Position numbers and translations under genes: made by a program. From Synaphobranchus kaupii (taxonomy: Eukaryota; Chordata; Actinopteri; Anguilliformes; Synaphobranchidae): a DNA stretch of 64,000 nucleotides. The notes under the pieces were generated by a model. It ran no database searches. It was not told the origin of the DNA and saw nothing but the letters and a program-made list of their open reading frames with translations. Location: contig CM056380.1 of assembly GCA_029718625.1 (NCBI GenBank), positions 114,400,746 to 114,464,745 of the forward strand, given 5' to 3'. The first letter of the stretch is position 1, and every line of letters begins with the position of its first letter. Positions 23,608-34,279 of the stretch are shown here, piece after piece.

Positions 23608-24717
23608 AAAGGAAAAAAATCATATCAGGATCTCATTCATTTCTGAAAGTATAGGTTCAAGGCATATAATTAAATGAAAAGACATTGGCAAAGACAGAAA
23701 GTAAATTAAAAGTACGCGTATGGAGGGTAAAGGCCATTAAATTAAGAGCCAAGATGGAGTTACAAACACAATCAAGGAACTACTGTTAACTCAGGCAAAA
23801 GGAGCACTTACAAAAAACCACACAGATAGAAAGGTCGCTCTCTCCATTGACCTTCATGGCAGCCGACCTTTTTGTTGTTTGTTCTAAAGGCTCTCTCCAG
23901 AAGAGCGTTGTCTTACATCTCTCATAATGAGAAAGGCATTGGCAGACAACGTACTGTGAGTTTATTAAAAAATTCTCTGTCAGTGATCAATTTTACATGC
24001 AAGAAGGAGTGATAATTATGAAGATGTTCTAATTAAAAACAAAGAGGAGAGTCAGAATGTTGATTTACCTTAATAAAGAGTGCATTTAACCATGCATGTA
24101 ATCAGGGATAATTAGAATGTGGATTTTTATTTATTTATTTTTTTGACGTGTAACCATATAAACTTTTGAAAAATGTGATTTTTTTTTAAAATTGCTAAAT
24201 ATGTGCATGGTATTATGGCAGATGAAAAATAAATGACAAATAATTTATTTGAAAGGGACCCAAAATGTTAATTTTAATGTGCATCTAACAATGTAGTGAT
24301 GGCATTTCACATGTAAGCCATCTCAACAAGATGTATGTATGAAAACACGAAGCAACTATTTCTGTACATTTCTATGTATTTTCTACATTGTGATTATTTG
24401 AATATGATAAGGGCTTCTTACAATACCCCATCTCTTCACCCTTGTATGATTATGTCAAGGGCACCATGGCCAGATCAAATTTTTACACCCCGTTGCATAT
24501 GTAATGCACCCTAGAGTTCTAATGGGGCCTGACCCGAACCAAAGCCGTGGACCTCACATCCATTTGGAATTAGCATATGGAATGCCCCTGTGTTTTTATT
24601 GTAATATATGGACAGTGAACTATGACAGCTAAATTGGTTGACCAAAAAAATTTAGTCAGCTTTGATGCAATTAAGTTATGAGTGTGCATACATTTGAATA
24701 GATAGTATAGTATTGAG
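23608..24717. other. Unrecognised non-coding DNA
   Basis: AT-rich, no gene. The segment at 23940-24120 is rich in TAATTA-like words and could be regulatory, but this is unsupported. Confidence 0.4.
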
Positions 24718-24738
24718 AGTGTGTGTGTGTGTGTGTGG
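24718..24738. repeat. (GT)n microsatellite
   Basis: About ten GT units. Confidence 0.9.
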
Positions 24739-24860
24739 TCCTCATTATGCCACACTTTAATGAGATGGACGGTAGTACAGACTGAAGCTCTTGCCATGGG
24801 AACAATGCTGTGCTACTGTAGAAAAGGAATGCCTGCCTGTTAAACTCATTGAAATATTAT

Positions 24861-25415
24861 CTCTTGGGATGTGACTTTACCCTGGCAATCGGCCGTGCTC
24901 TTGGGATGTGACTTTACCCTGGTAATCGGCCGTGCTCTTGGGATGTGACTTTAGCCTGGTAATCGGCCGTGCTCTTGGGATGTGACTTTACCCTGGTAAT
25001 CAGCCGTGCTCTTGGGATGTGACTTTACCCTGGTAATTGGCCGTGCTCTTGGGATGTGACTTTTCCCTGGTAATCGGCCGTGCTCTTGGGATGTGACTTT
25101 ACCCTGGTAATTGGCCGTGCTCTTGGGATGTGACTTTACCCTGGTAATCGGCCGTGCTCTTGAGATGTGACTTTACCCTGGTAATCGGCCGTGCTCTTGG
25201 GATGTGACTTTACCCTGGTAATCGGCCGTGCTCTTGGGATGTGACTTTACCCTGGTAATCGGCCGTGCTCTTGGGATGTGACTTTACCCTGGTAATCGGC
25301 CGTGCTCTTGGGATGTGACTTTACCCTGGTAATCGGCCGTGCTCTTGGGATGTGACTTTAGCCTGGTAATCGGCCGTGCCCTTGGGATGTGACTTTACCC
25401 CGGTAACCGGCCGTG
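24861..25415. repeat. 37-bp minisatellite, 15 copies
   Basis: The unit runs from CTCTTGGGATGTGACTTTA to CGGCCGTG. Starts recur every 37 bases from 24861 to 25379, 15 units in all, with only scattered substitutions and no length change that I found. The last unit is the most diverged. There are no spacers, so it is not a CRISPR array. Each unit contains the palindromic EagI site CGGCCG or a one-base variant of it. Confidence 0.95.
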
Positions 25416-25516
25416 CTCTTCTCTGAGTGGCTCAAAATTAGGAGACGAATGCTAGGGTCACCACCTAGTTCCTCTCCCTCCAGGCTTACAAATGCAGGTG
25501 TTCATGGGTCAGGACG

Positions 25517-25609
25517 CAGGTATGGGAACGTACGGGATGCCCTGTTGCAGGTATGGGAACGTACGGGATGCCCTGTTGCAGGTATGGGAACGTACGGGAT
25601 GCCCTGTTG
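25517..25609. repeat. 31-bp repeat, 3 copies
   Basis: Three perfect tandem copies of a unit beginning CAGGTATGGGAACGTACGGG, starting at 25517, 25548 and 25579. Being 100 bp from the 37-bp minisatellite, it suggests a locally unstable segment. Confidence 0.95.
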
Positions 25610-25615
25610 CAGAGG

Positions 25616-27071
25616 GAAGCGCCGGGGGCAACGGTTTTCCTGCCTGTCCAGCGCTTAGAGAGAGGGGGGATGTGGCGCAATGAGGGGGTCAGTGGTGGAT
25701 GGGTGGATTCCACACTGCTGGCTATGCCCCTTCCCATCCCAGGATTGGTTCTGGTCAGAGGAATATAATTGAAGCACCCACGGATACAGGAATTGTGCGT
25801 GTAGCCTCAGTGCTTAGCTGTGTGCTATTAGGAAAGATTACGTGTGCATGATCCTCATGTCTGACTGCCAGATGAACTGCGTGAGTGAGTATCACTGTTT
25901 GTTTGACCTTTGCCTGTTCCTGGTATCCGTTTCTTTGAAATGTTATGTTTCATATGCCTAGCTGCCCGGCTTAATAGCTAGGGACTGTATTTGTGCGTGT
26001 GTACGTGCATGCGTGTGGGCGTGTGTGCGTGTGCGCACGTGTTCCTCTTTATTTCACCATTGTCTTCAAAATAAAAAATTGGTGGATTCACCATGGGAAC
26101 TGGACTTCCAGGTTTGTGGTCCTCTTAATGTAAGTATATCACCTTCCTAGCTGGTCATCCACTTGCTGGATACACAAGTTTCTGGCAACTGGGGACTCCT
26201 ATAAAACTACAGCGATCAGCAACTTTGTTGTGTGAAAGTTGGCTAAGTTGGTGAAAGTGTTTTTTTTTTTTTACCCCACCAAGTTTAGCTCCTGAGTGAA
26301 TGGCAGCATGAGAAGAGGGGGCGGGGAGTGTTTCTGGGTGTCTGTCTCAGGTGGAACTTACCGGATTACCTGGGGGCAATCGATGAAACACATGCTGCGA
26401 TCAAGGCCGCACTGGCATCTGGAGCGTAATATTTCAATTATGATGGCGGCTACACAGTCTCTCTCGGCGCAGTCTTGTCAAGGCCAGACAAGCTTGCGGA
26501 GTTGCGGGTGTCAGTTGTGGACGTGGCGATGGCAGGACAGTTCTGCTTTGGCAAGGGCTTTTCCCACACGGCATGCTGGGTCTGCAGGATGATGCCACTC
26601 ACGCAAGTACAGCTTTCTCTCACTTCCTCTGCTTCGCGGCGTTGCTGTAGACACGCGTTTAACTGGACAGTGACCTTAAGGCCCTGTGCTTGGCATGACC
26701 TTCCCCAGAAAATGTGCATTGATCTCACCTGCTACCCTGTGAGTACAAATGTAAAAGTAATAAATAAATAAATACATTTTTGTCCTGTATGTGCTAAGGC
26801 CTCTATCCAATCATTCTTTATTAATTTAGACTCACAAACCAATGCAAATGTTTACTATCTTAAGCAATGCAATTTGGTAAGCTAAACCACAGTGATTGCT
26901 ATACTCAAAGGGCAAAAAGTCCTAACAAGTTAACATTTAAATTTACACTTAATGTTTGTGATGATGACCTAAAATGACTCATCAAAGATGTGATATTTAT
27001 CATTCACGTAACGCCAGCGCAGAAGCCGATGATACTGCAGCTTCTCCTAGGAGAGCGCTGGTAGGGAATCT
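25616..27071. other. Unrecognised non-coding DNA
   Basis: Contains a GT/GC-rich patch at 25990-26040 and a GC-richer part at 26290-26730. Overlapping 92-98-codon ORFs occur there on both strands. None has a recognisable domain, and reciprocal open frames on both strands are expected by chance at that composition. Confidence 0.5.
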
Positions 27072-27074
27072 ACC

Positions 27075-27322
27075 CTCTTAGAAAAAAAGGTATGAAAAGT
27101 ACCTATAAAGGTACAAACGCTTGTCACTGGGGTGATACCCTGTAGGTACGTAAAATTGTACCCCTAGACAGCAATACATAATTAATTTGAACCTTTTTTA
27201 CTTGAAAAGGTACTTATTATGGAACATTATTGCACTTTCAGGGTTGATTTGGGAAATGTATTCCTTAAAGAACTAACAGAAGTAACATGTACCTTCACTG
27301 TACTTTTATTTCTGATATACTG
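27075..27322. mobile_element. Probable non-autonomous DNA transposon of the GGTAC-rich fish type
   Basis: The left side has TTAGAAAAAAAGGTATG, AAAGGTACAAACGC and CTTGTCACTGGGG. The right side has TGTACTTTTATTTCTGATA. The outer ends are approximate inverted repeats (about 10 of 14 matches). Repeats with 'AAAGGTAC ... TTGTCACTGGGG' are frequent in teleosts. No target duplication was established. Confidence 0.45.
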
Positions 27323-27509
27323 TATATATATATATTTTTTTTAATGTAAGTGCTCCCTGCTTATTTGTTGATTGTTGCATTTGTCAAACAATGATTGTGA
27401 TTCAGAAGGAGAAATTGCATGTTATTGTCATTAAAACCTGAGGACGAATGTTGATAAAATCCAGGGCACAATGACAAATAATCTGAAGGATTTTATGTAG
27501 ATGTGGTTG
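27323..27509. other. Unrecognised non-coding DNA
   Basis: Short AT-rich stretch before the SINE. Confidence 0.5.
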
Positions 27510-27522
27510 TGTGAAAGTCATT

Positions 27523-27790
27523 TTTATTTATTTACATTTATTTATACTGGGTAGGTTGACTGAGCACACATGCTCTTTTACAGCAACGCCCTGTTAATGC
27601 CCCCCCAATTAGCCTCAGCCTGCATGTCTTTGAATTGTGGGAGGAAACCGGAGTACCCGGAGGAAACCCAAGCAGACACGGGGAGAACATACAAACTCCA
27701 CACAGAAAGGTCCCATCTGGGATTCGAGCCCGGGACCTTCTTGCTGTGAGGCGACAGTGCTATCCACTGCACCACCGTGCTGCCTTTCCA
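27523..27790 (-). mobile_element. tRNA-derived SINE with 13-bp target duplication
   Basis: Read on the minus strand, it starts GGCAGCACGGTGGTGCAGTG (box A region). Box B-like GGCTCGAATCCC follows, then a body with GTGTGGAGTTTGTATGTTC and GTTTCCTCCGGGTACTC, and last an AAATAAATGTAAATAAATA-type tail. The same 13-mer TGTGAAAGTCATT lies on both sides (27510-27522 and 27791-27803). Full-length, with a perfect duplication, so relatively recent. The three ORFs here are SINE sequence, not genes. This is a very common fish SINE; I do not assign its name. Confidence 0.9.
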
Positions 27791-27803
27791 TGTGAAAGTC
27801 ATT

Positions 27804-29198
27804 GTGAAGGCAGTGTGCATCTTGGACGTAATTCATAAGCGTTACAATTTATCTGTCTTTTTTTGGGGTTATTTGAAATTTTGCTTTTTTATTACAAATT
27901 GTATGTGATGCAGTCACTCCAGATATCAAGGACATGGCAGAGGATACTTTTAAACACCAAAAACAGCCTTTTGACTATTTTAGGGAAGGCTTTTCCAATT
28001 GCCTCACCTTTACGGTTTTCTTACATTGAAATAAATTCTGATGCTAAGGCACCAGCTTTTAAATGCTCAATGCTAAGCTAAAACAAAGAAATTGTGTGCG
28101 GATGGGTGAGTAGACGAGGGGTTGGAAGTTAGCAGGCTAGCACTCAATTATCAGTCTTCTATCCCATTTGCCAAATTCATTTACTACCCAGTGCATTGAG
28201 CAACCAAAACACTCCATAAAGAACAGAAATCGTCATGGAAATTGTTTTGCCATTTAAAACTGGGATAGTTATCTCTCTACTTTGTGTTGCCAGAATTGAA
28301 GTTGACAAGTTATATTAATCATTCTTAATTCATATCAAGGCATTAGATCCGCAGCTAAGACCAGACATTAGACAGTGAAACTGGCTATTGAGGATGAAAA
28401 GATGACATCTGGTAATCATAATTAATGGCTGTTATGTTATTTGTTTTGAGCCACACACTCTGTCGGAGTTGATTTTACGAGAACATTGGTGTTTCCCGTG
28501 GTTACTGCTTGTTTTGCCAACTTTGAATGTCATTTTCCGTAATGTTCTCCAGTGTAATTGCCTCGATGCTTGGCCCTGGCAGCATTCATTGCCCATGTAC
28601 TGTATATATCGTTTCAAATCTTAGGAGTTGTCAGTCTGATCAAATTAAAATTAATATTATTGTTGAATAACATTTGTTTTGTAGCATCAATTAAAATCAC
28701 TCAAACTTGTTAATTGAAGTGTGGTTTCATGCTGCCATTGCCCTGTACCCGATACCTGAGAGACGACTGTGTTCACATACTGTCCTCGTCTGTGGCGTCA
28801 TTAGAAACTGACTCACTGAGACACTGATGTACGTATATCCTGGAGCCTCCAGTTGCCATGACATGCTTTCATTCTCCAGTACTGTAGCATCAATACTGTG
28901 AAATGGGCAAAAGGCTGGAAAGGCAAAAGACTTGGCTGTGAAAAACCAGACCCGCGTTGGAATTTGCCTCAATCTCTAACACGCTGAATTCACTGCCTGG
29001 TAATACAAAATCAAGGCCAAAGCATTAACAATCATTTTGAATGGGAGATTATATCGCACTTGCCCGACTAAACCGTTCCTCCTCTATGAAGGAGAAGAAA
29101 AGGCACTGACTAACGTGCCGCAGGCTGACCTTTCTTTGTGCATGTGATTAATTGCTTTCTGGGATACTTGAGTCTACACGTATTATGCTACATATTTA
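27804..29198. other. Unrecognised; possible conserved non-coding segment at 28320-28740
   Basis: No gene recognised. 28320-28740 is AT-rich with several TAATTAA/CAATTAA words and no repeat signature, the texture of a distal enhancer. That is a guess from texture only. Confidence 0.4.
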
Positions 29199-29210
29199 GA
29201 GTTCATTTTC

Positions 29211-29411
29211 TTTTTTTAAAAAGTTATATTTTTAGGGCTTTTCAGCTTTATCGGACAGCATATTGCAGAGAGATGGGAAGTGGGTGTCAGGAGAACGGGA
29301 GGGAGAGACGTGTGGCAAAGGTCGCGCGGCCGGTTCCGAACCTCCAACGTCACGGCTCACAGTGAGCGTGCGGGGAAGCGCTCTTACAGGCTACGCTACG
29401 GAGACACCCCG
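29211..29411 (-). mobile_element. tRNA-derived SINE with 12-bp target duplication
   Basis: On the minus strand it begins near GGTGTCTCCGTAGCGTAGCC (box A-like) with box B-like GGAGGTTCGGAACCGGC. The body has CACACGTCTCTCCCTCCC and the end is a short A/T-rich tail. The 12-mer GAGTTCATTTTC flanks it on both sides (29199-29210, 29412-29423). This is a different family from the SINE at 27523, and its perfect duplication also points to a fairly young insertion. ORFs crossing it are not genes. Confidence 0.85.
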
Positions 29412-29423
29412 GAGTTCATTTTC

Positions 29424-29826
29424 AAATTTGCCTTTTGGAATATTTCCTGAGAAAAGAACAAAGCAGTTCAGTTGTATTCATGGAAGCATTTTCACTTGGA
29501 ACAATGGGTCATAAAATAATCGTGTAGGCTATACGGTCTTTATACTTTGATTCAATTTCAAATTAAATTGTAGTTGTATGGTGATTATGTAAATCCTATA
29601 TTATAAGTACTTTGATATCTTGTATGTATACAGTATGCTTCTGTATGGTTTGGCTCCACACACACACACACACACACTGCCATACTGGGAGTGTTTTTTA
29701 CAGTGAAACACCATTGAAGTGCGGATGCATACTGCATAATGCAGTGTTGTATAATTGGCAGAGATGTGAGCCAGTATGGTTGCACATGTGACGGGGGACT
29801 TAACCTTAATCGCTTCTGAAAATACC
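29424..29826. other. Unrecognised, with a (CA)n run at 29657-29678
   Basis: No gene. The minus-strand ORFs at 29585-29872 translate the CA run as a VCVCVC stretch. Confidence 0.5.
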
Positions 29827-29827
29827 C

Positions 29828-29922
29828 ACACAGCAAAAATTCTGGTGTAAATCTAACACTGCTGGTGCACATTTAACACCCTAGGGTGTTTATATGCGAC
29901 ACCACAGGTTTTTGTACTGTGC
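29828..29922. mobile_element. Short MITE
   Basis: The ends CACAGCAAAAATTCTGGTGT and the inverse-like ACACCACAGGTTTTTGTACTG form an imperfect inverted repeat. The interior carries TCTAACACTGCTGG and ACACCCTAGGGTGT, the latter an exact palindrome. It resembles a short non-autonomous fish repeat and abuts or interrupts the SINE remnant that follows. Confidence 0.5.
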
Positions 29923-30012
29923 AGCTGTATAAATAGATTGTATGTATGTAAATAAATAAATAGACATGTGAGTCATTCTGGATGAGAGCATCTACTAAAT
30001 GTTATTTTAAAT
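29922..30012 (+). repeat. HAmo/V-SINE-like remnant (body and tail)
   Basis: AGCTGTATAAATAGATTGTATG and GTCATTCTGGATGAGAGCATC, then TACTAAATG, match the body and LINE-like tail of the SINE at 9513-9925. The tRNA head is missing, displaced by or lost at the MITE junction. Confidence 0.65.
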
Positions 30013-30326
30013 GCAACTGATATAATAACTGGATTTGAGACCAAATCCTGGATGGCCTCTCTGAGCCAAATTGTACAGGCTGAAGATATTAGAACCCTGA
30101 GACCTTTGAAAATGACAGCTTTTCATTGGCTGGGGACATGTCTAATACGCATGTGTGAAAGGACATGGAAGTCTGTGTCTCAGATGCTGATAAAAAACCC
30201 CAGAGGCTTATCTCGTATCTCTTTGATAATGAGACTCTCCACCTATTTGTGCTCCTGGAAGTATTGATAGCAGATGTCAAACAACTGGCAGCTGTGTCAA
30301 TGTCATTATGCCGCATGGCATTTCAA

Positions 30327-30328
<2 letters not shown>

Positions 30329-30360
<32 letters not shown>
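30329..30360. repeat. (CT)16 microsatellite at the LINE 5' end
   Basis: Sixteen CT units directly followed by coding-like LINE sequence (GTTACAGAAGGATTG). A second array of the same strand sense lies at the LINE's 3' end. Confidence 0.95.
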
Positions 30361-30363
<3 letters not shown>

Positions 30364-31473
30364 ACAGAAGGATTGTTTATTAAAGGTAGTTACGTGGCGG
30401 CTTTGTCGTTGTCTTCGTCTGCGGTAAAGGTGATTCTGTCAAATGTCCCACCATATATTGAGGACCAGATGCTTCTCAGTGCGAAACCAATTCCCTTGGG
30501 CTGTAAAAGCGAAAAAATTAGACATGTAATGTCTTTTCGAAGACAAGTGTTTATTATACTAAACAACCCCGGGTCTACCATAGAGGTTGCGTGGAACTTT
30601 TCCATAGATGGCGTTAACTACGTAGTTTTTACTAGTACTGAATCGATGAGCTGTTTTAAATGCGGGTCTCAGGGACATTTGAGACGTGCGTGTCCGGAGA
30701 AAGGAGCAGCGGGTTCTGGGGCACAGGAGGAAGGACTGGGGATTGGGGGGCAGGCCGAGCCAGAGGAGGGAACAGGGCCTAGAGCTGGGCCTGACCCTGA
30801 ATCGGAGCGCCTCGCGGACGGGGCAGGTGAGCAGACAGGGGAGGATGTGCCGGGAACAGTTCCCCGGCAGGAGACGGAGGAGCGGCCTGAGATGGAGGCC
30901 AGTGAACAGGGTGGAACGAGCTCAGGGGAAGCGGACAGTGTAGGGGGAAGTGGGATAGTTGATGGAGTTGATGCAGCCGATAACCCTGACAAGGGGGTTC
31001 CTAACCAGCAGATGAAACGGCAGGAGCAGGAAGCGGAAAAAAGTGAGGAAATAAGCGACAGGCCAGTACACGACCCCGGCGTGCAGGTAGGGTTAGGGTT
31101 AGGGTTAGCCGTGCCGGACGAAGAAGAATGGGGTAGGGAGGGAACAGAGGCTGATCCAGATGAGGAAATGTCATCTGATGAAGAAGGTCAGTTTTCAGAG
31201 TTTTCTCAGGCAGATGAAACGGGATCCTGCGTGAAAGGTAAAGAAAAGCTTTATTCTGTTGGGAGGTTGGTAGCCTTTTTAGATGAAACTAAGGGGAGGG
31301 GTATTATGTTGACTGAGTATTTTGCTGATATTAGAATATTTATTGAATCTGTACGAACCGCGTTGAGAAAAGCAACGATTGAGGAACTGAATAATATGCG
31401 GTGGTACAGACTTAAAAAACACGTTTCCGTGGCAAAAAAGCTGTTGAAAGGAAGGAAAGTTTCAAAAGATTAG
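30361..31473 (+). pseudogene. Tx1-like LINE ORF1 (CCHC nucleic-acid-binding protein), 5'-truncated
   Basis: An open frame of about 370 codons with no start of its own; the frame runs back through the CT array. It opens VTEGLFIKGSYVAALSLSS, then VILSNVPPYIEDQMLL, IPLGCKSEKIRHVMSFRRQV and a CCHC knuckle (Cys codons 30652, 30661 and 30691; His 30676; spacing C-x2-C-x4-H-x4-C). After the knuckle the protein is acidic and low in complexity (E, G, P rich) to about codon 330, ending in a basic tail. This is the order of Tx1-type ORF1, which binds LINE RNA. The N-terminal 100 or so residues expected are missing, and about 15-20 residues seem lost between QMLL and IPLGCKS. A TTAGGG-type triple repeat at 31088-31108 encodes GLGLGL within the linker. 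Confidence 0.75.
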
Positions 31474-32535
31474 CGAGCATGGCCCACTTTCTCTGGTGTT
31501 TTGCTGCTTTATATATTGATTTATTTTTTTCCTTTACTCATGAGCATGGGGTTCCAGATAGCCTCTTTAAATGTAAATGTAGAAGCACCTCTAAGAGATC
31601 GCAATTATTTGGCTTTCTGGAACAAAAGAAAATAAATATCGCTCTCGTACAAGAGACGCACTCGGATGGTGTGAATGAATGTGAGTGGAGGGATCATTGG
31701 AAGGGGGAAAGTGTGTTAAGTCATGGAAGTAACGTAAAGGCAGGGGTCGCTTTACGTTATGGAGAGCCAAGAAGTGATTCTGATAAATGTATATGCACCT
31801 AATAAAGGCATTGAGAGAATTACTTTTTTCACAAAATTAGAAAAGGTTTTGGCGGAATGGGATGGAAATAAGATGGTTATAGTAGGAGGGGATTTTAATT
31901 GCACTGAGAATTTTGTGTTAGATAGGAATAGCGGGGAACCACATTCACAGTCTGCAAACAACTTGACGAGAATTGTACGGGCTCAAGACTTAGTAGATGT
32001 ATGGAGAGTACAGCACCCAACAGTGCGTCAGTATACCTGGACAAAAGTCAGGCAGAATCAGGTTTCAATGGCGAGACTTGACAGGTTTTACTGCCTTCAG
32101 ACCTTTTTTAATCAGATTTTTAAAAGTTATATAACCCCTGTTGTTTTTTCTCATCACCATTGTGTATCGTTAATCATTGGAGGTTCAGTTAATAAAACTG
32201 GAAAATCGTATTGGCACTTCAATGTAAGATTGCTTGATGATCTGCAGTTTTTAGATAATTTTAAATTATTTTGGTCTGTGTGGAAATCTGAAAAGGACAA
32301 ATATGCTAATTTAAAGGAATGGTGGGATATGGGGAAGGTACAAATTAAAATATTCTGTCAGACATACACACAGACTAGTACTGGGGATTTAAAGACATGG
32401 GTGGGTGAGTTGGAGAGAGAGATTCTCAGTATGGAGGCCGATCTGAGTCATAACAGCAGAACTCAGACGGTTGAAGTATTGAGAGAAGAGAGAGAGATGC
32501 TGAGTAAGATATTGGATGAACAAGCTAAAGGGGCC

Positions 32536-32645
32536 ATGGTGTGGTCATGGTGCGGTCATGGCGCGGTCATGGTGCGGTCATGGTGCGGTCATGGCGCGGT
32601 CATGGCGCGGTCATGGCGCGGTCATGGTGCGGTCATGGCGCGGTC
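32536..32645. repeat. 11-bp minisatellite within ORF2, 10 copies
   Basis: Ten units of ATGG(T/C)G(C/T)GGTC fill exactly 110 bases between endonuclease and RT. The flanks GCC-ATGGTGCGGTC-TCG suggest one ancestral unit. Nine added units are 99 bases, or 33 codons, so the reading frame is kept even though 11 is not a multiple of three. The translation cycles through W/R-C/R-G-H-G-A-V-M. Confidence 0.95.
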
Positions 32646-34279
32646 TCGGTTCATCCAATATAAAGATGTGGATGGTCCCACCAAATGTTTCTTTAATCTG
32701 GAGAGGAGAGCAGTAGAGCGCAAACGAATACTATGTTTGCGTCGTGCTGATGGAACAGAGGCACGGAACCAACAGGAACTGCTGGATGTGGCAGTTGGAT
32801 TTTACAGCAAACTGTTCACCTCAGAGCCCAATGGACAGGGTGAGGTTGATCTAATCCACAGCGGTCTGCCATCGTTGCCCCAAGAACAGCGCCAACTCTT
32901 GGAAGCTCTGGTGACATTGGAGGAGCTTACAAAAGCGGTGGGCCAAATGTCATCAGAAAAAGCGCCTGGACTAGATGGTCTGCCAGCAGATTAAAAAAAA
33001 AACTATGGCCTATCCTTGGAACTGACTGTTTTGAGGTGTTCCAAGAGGCAGTCAGAGACTGTGAACTACCCCAAAGCTGCAGAAGAGCAGTAATTTCACT
33101 TCTGCCAAAGAAGGGCAATCTGACTGAAATAAAAAACTGGCGACCAGTGGCATTATTATCTGCTGATTACAAGATCCTCTCCAGAGCTCTCGCCAACAAG
33201 CATAGTGAGAACTTGGGGGGTTTAATCCACAAGGAACAAACCTACTGTATACCTGAAAGGTATATATTTGATAATATTTTTTTAGTCAGAGATGTCCTAT
33301 CACTCTGCAGGAGTAGAAACTTAAACTTGGGGATAGTGGCTATAGAGCAAGAAAAGGCCTTCGATAGGGTGCATCACGGATACTTATTAAAAACATTGGA
33401 CTCATTCGGCTTTGGACCAATCTTCACTGCACAAATACGCTTACTGTACAACAATGTAACGAGTATGTTAAAAATTAACAACCCCTTGAGTTGTCCCATC
33501 CCTGTCTCACGTGGGATTCGGCAAGGCTGCCCTTTGTCAGGGATGCTGTACGCCCTGGCAATAGAGCCGTTGTTGTGTATGCTGAGGAAAAGACTGACTG
33601 GCATGATTTTTTCTTCCGTTCAACCAGAACAAAATATACAGCTATCAGCATATGCTGATGACATCACAGTATTTGTGAAGGATCAGCAGGATGTGGGCGC
33701 TCTGCAGGACAGCTTGGAGGTGTTCCAGAAAGCCTCCAATGCTAAAGTAAACTGGGAGAAGAGCGATGCGTACCTGTCAGGACGGTGGGAGGTGAGCGCC
33801 CCCCCAGTACTCCCCAGGTCTCTAAAGTGGAGACGGGTAGGGTTGAAGGTGCTGGGCGTGTTCTTGGGAAGTCCAGACTATGAGATGAGGAACTGGGAAG
33901 GACTGCTGGATTTAACTAACACAAGACTGTCTAGATGGAGATGGTTGTTGCCACAGATGTCCTACAGAGGGAGGGTACTGGTGATCAACAATCTGGTGGC
34001 CTCCATGCTGTGGCATAGGCTGGTGTGCCTGGACCCTCCTTCCACACTGATGAATAAGATTCAGTAAGCTCTGATTTCTTTTTTCTGGAATGGAAACCAT
34101 TGGCTACGGCCGGCTATCCTGTACCTGCCAGTGGTGGAGGGGGGCCAAGGCCTAGTGGACCTCCGTAGCAGGGTAGCAGCTTTCAGGCTGCAGGCTGCCA
34201 AAAGGCTACTACGTACGTATATGCAGTGGACCTAAGCTGGAGGCCGGGAACTTTCCACTTTTTGAGGCAGGTGGACAAC

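Noticed and set aside
24861..25415. Regular 37-bp repeats suggesting a CRISPR array
   Set aside because: Units are contiguous with no unique spacers, and the setting is a vertebrate genome.
26296..26771. Overlapping 92-98-codon ORFs on both strands
   Set aside because: GC-richer DNA with open frames on both strands, no domain and no splice context.
27700..27785. A possible tRNA gene on the minus strand
   Set aside because: Box A and box B are present but no acceptor stem or cloverleaf closes; it is the head of a SINE.
27578..27838. Three overlapping ORFs
   Set aside because: All lie in a tRNA-derived SINE with clear target duplications.
31088..31108. TTAGGG repeats as an interstitial telomere
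   Set aside because: Only three units, in frame within LINE ORF1; too short to infer a chromosome fusion.
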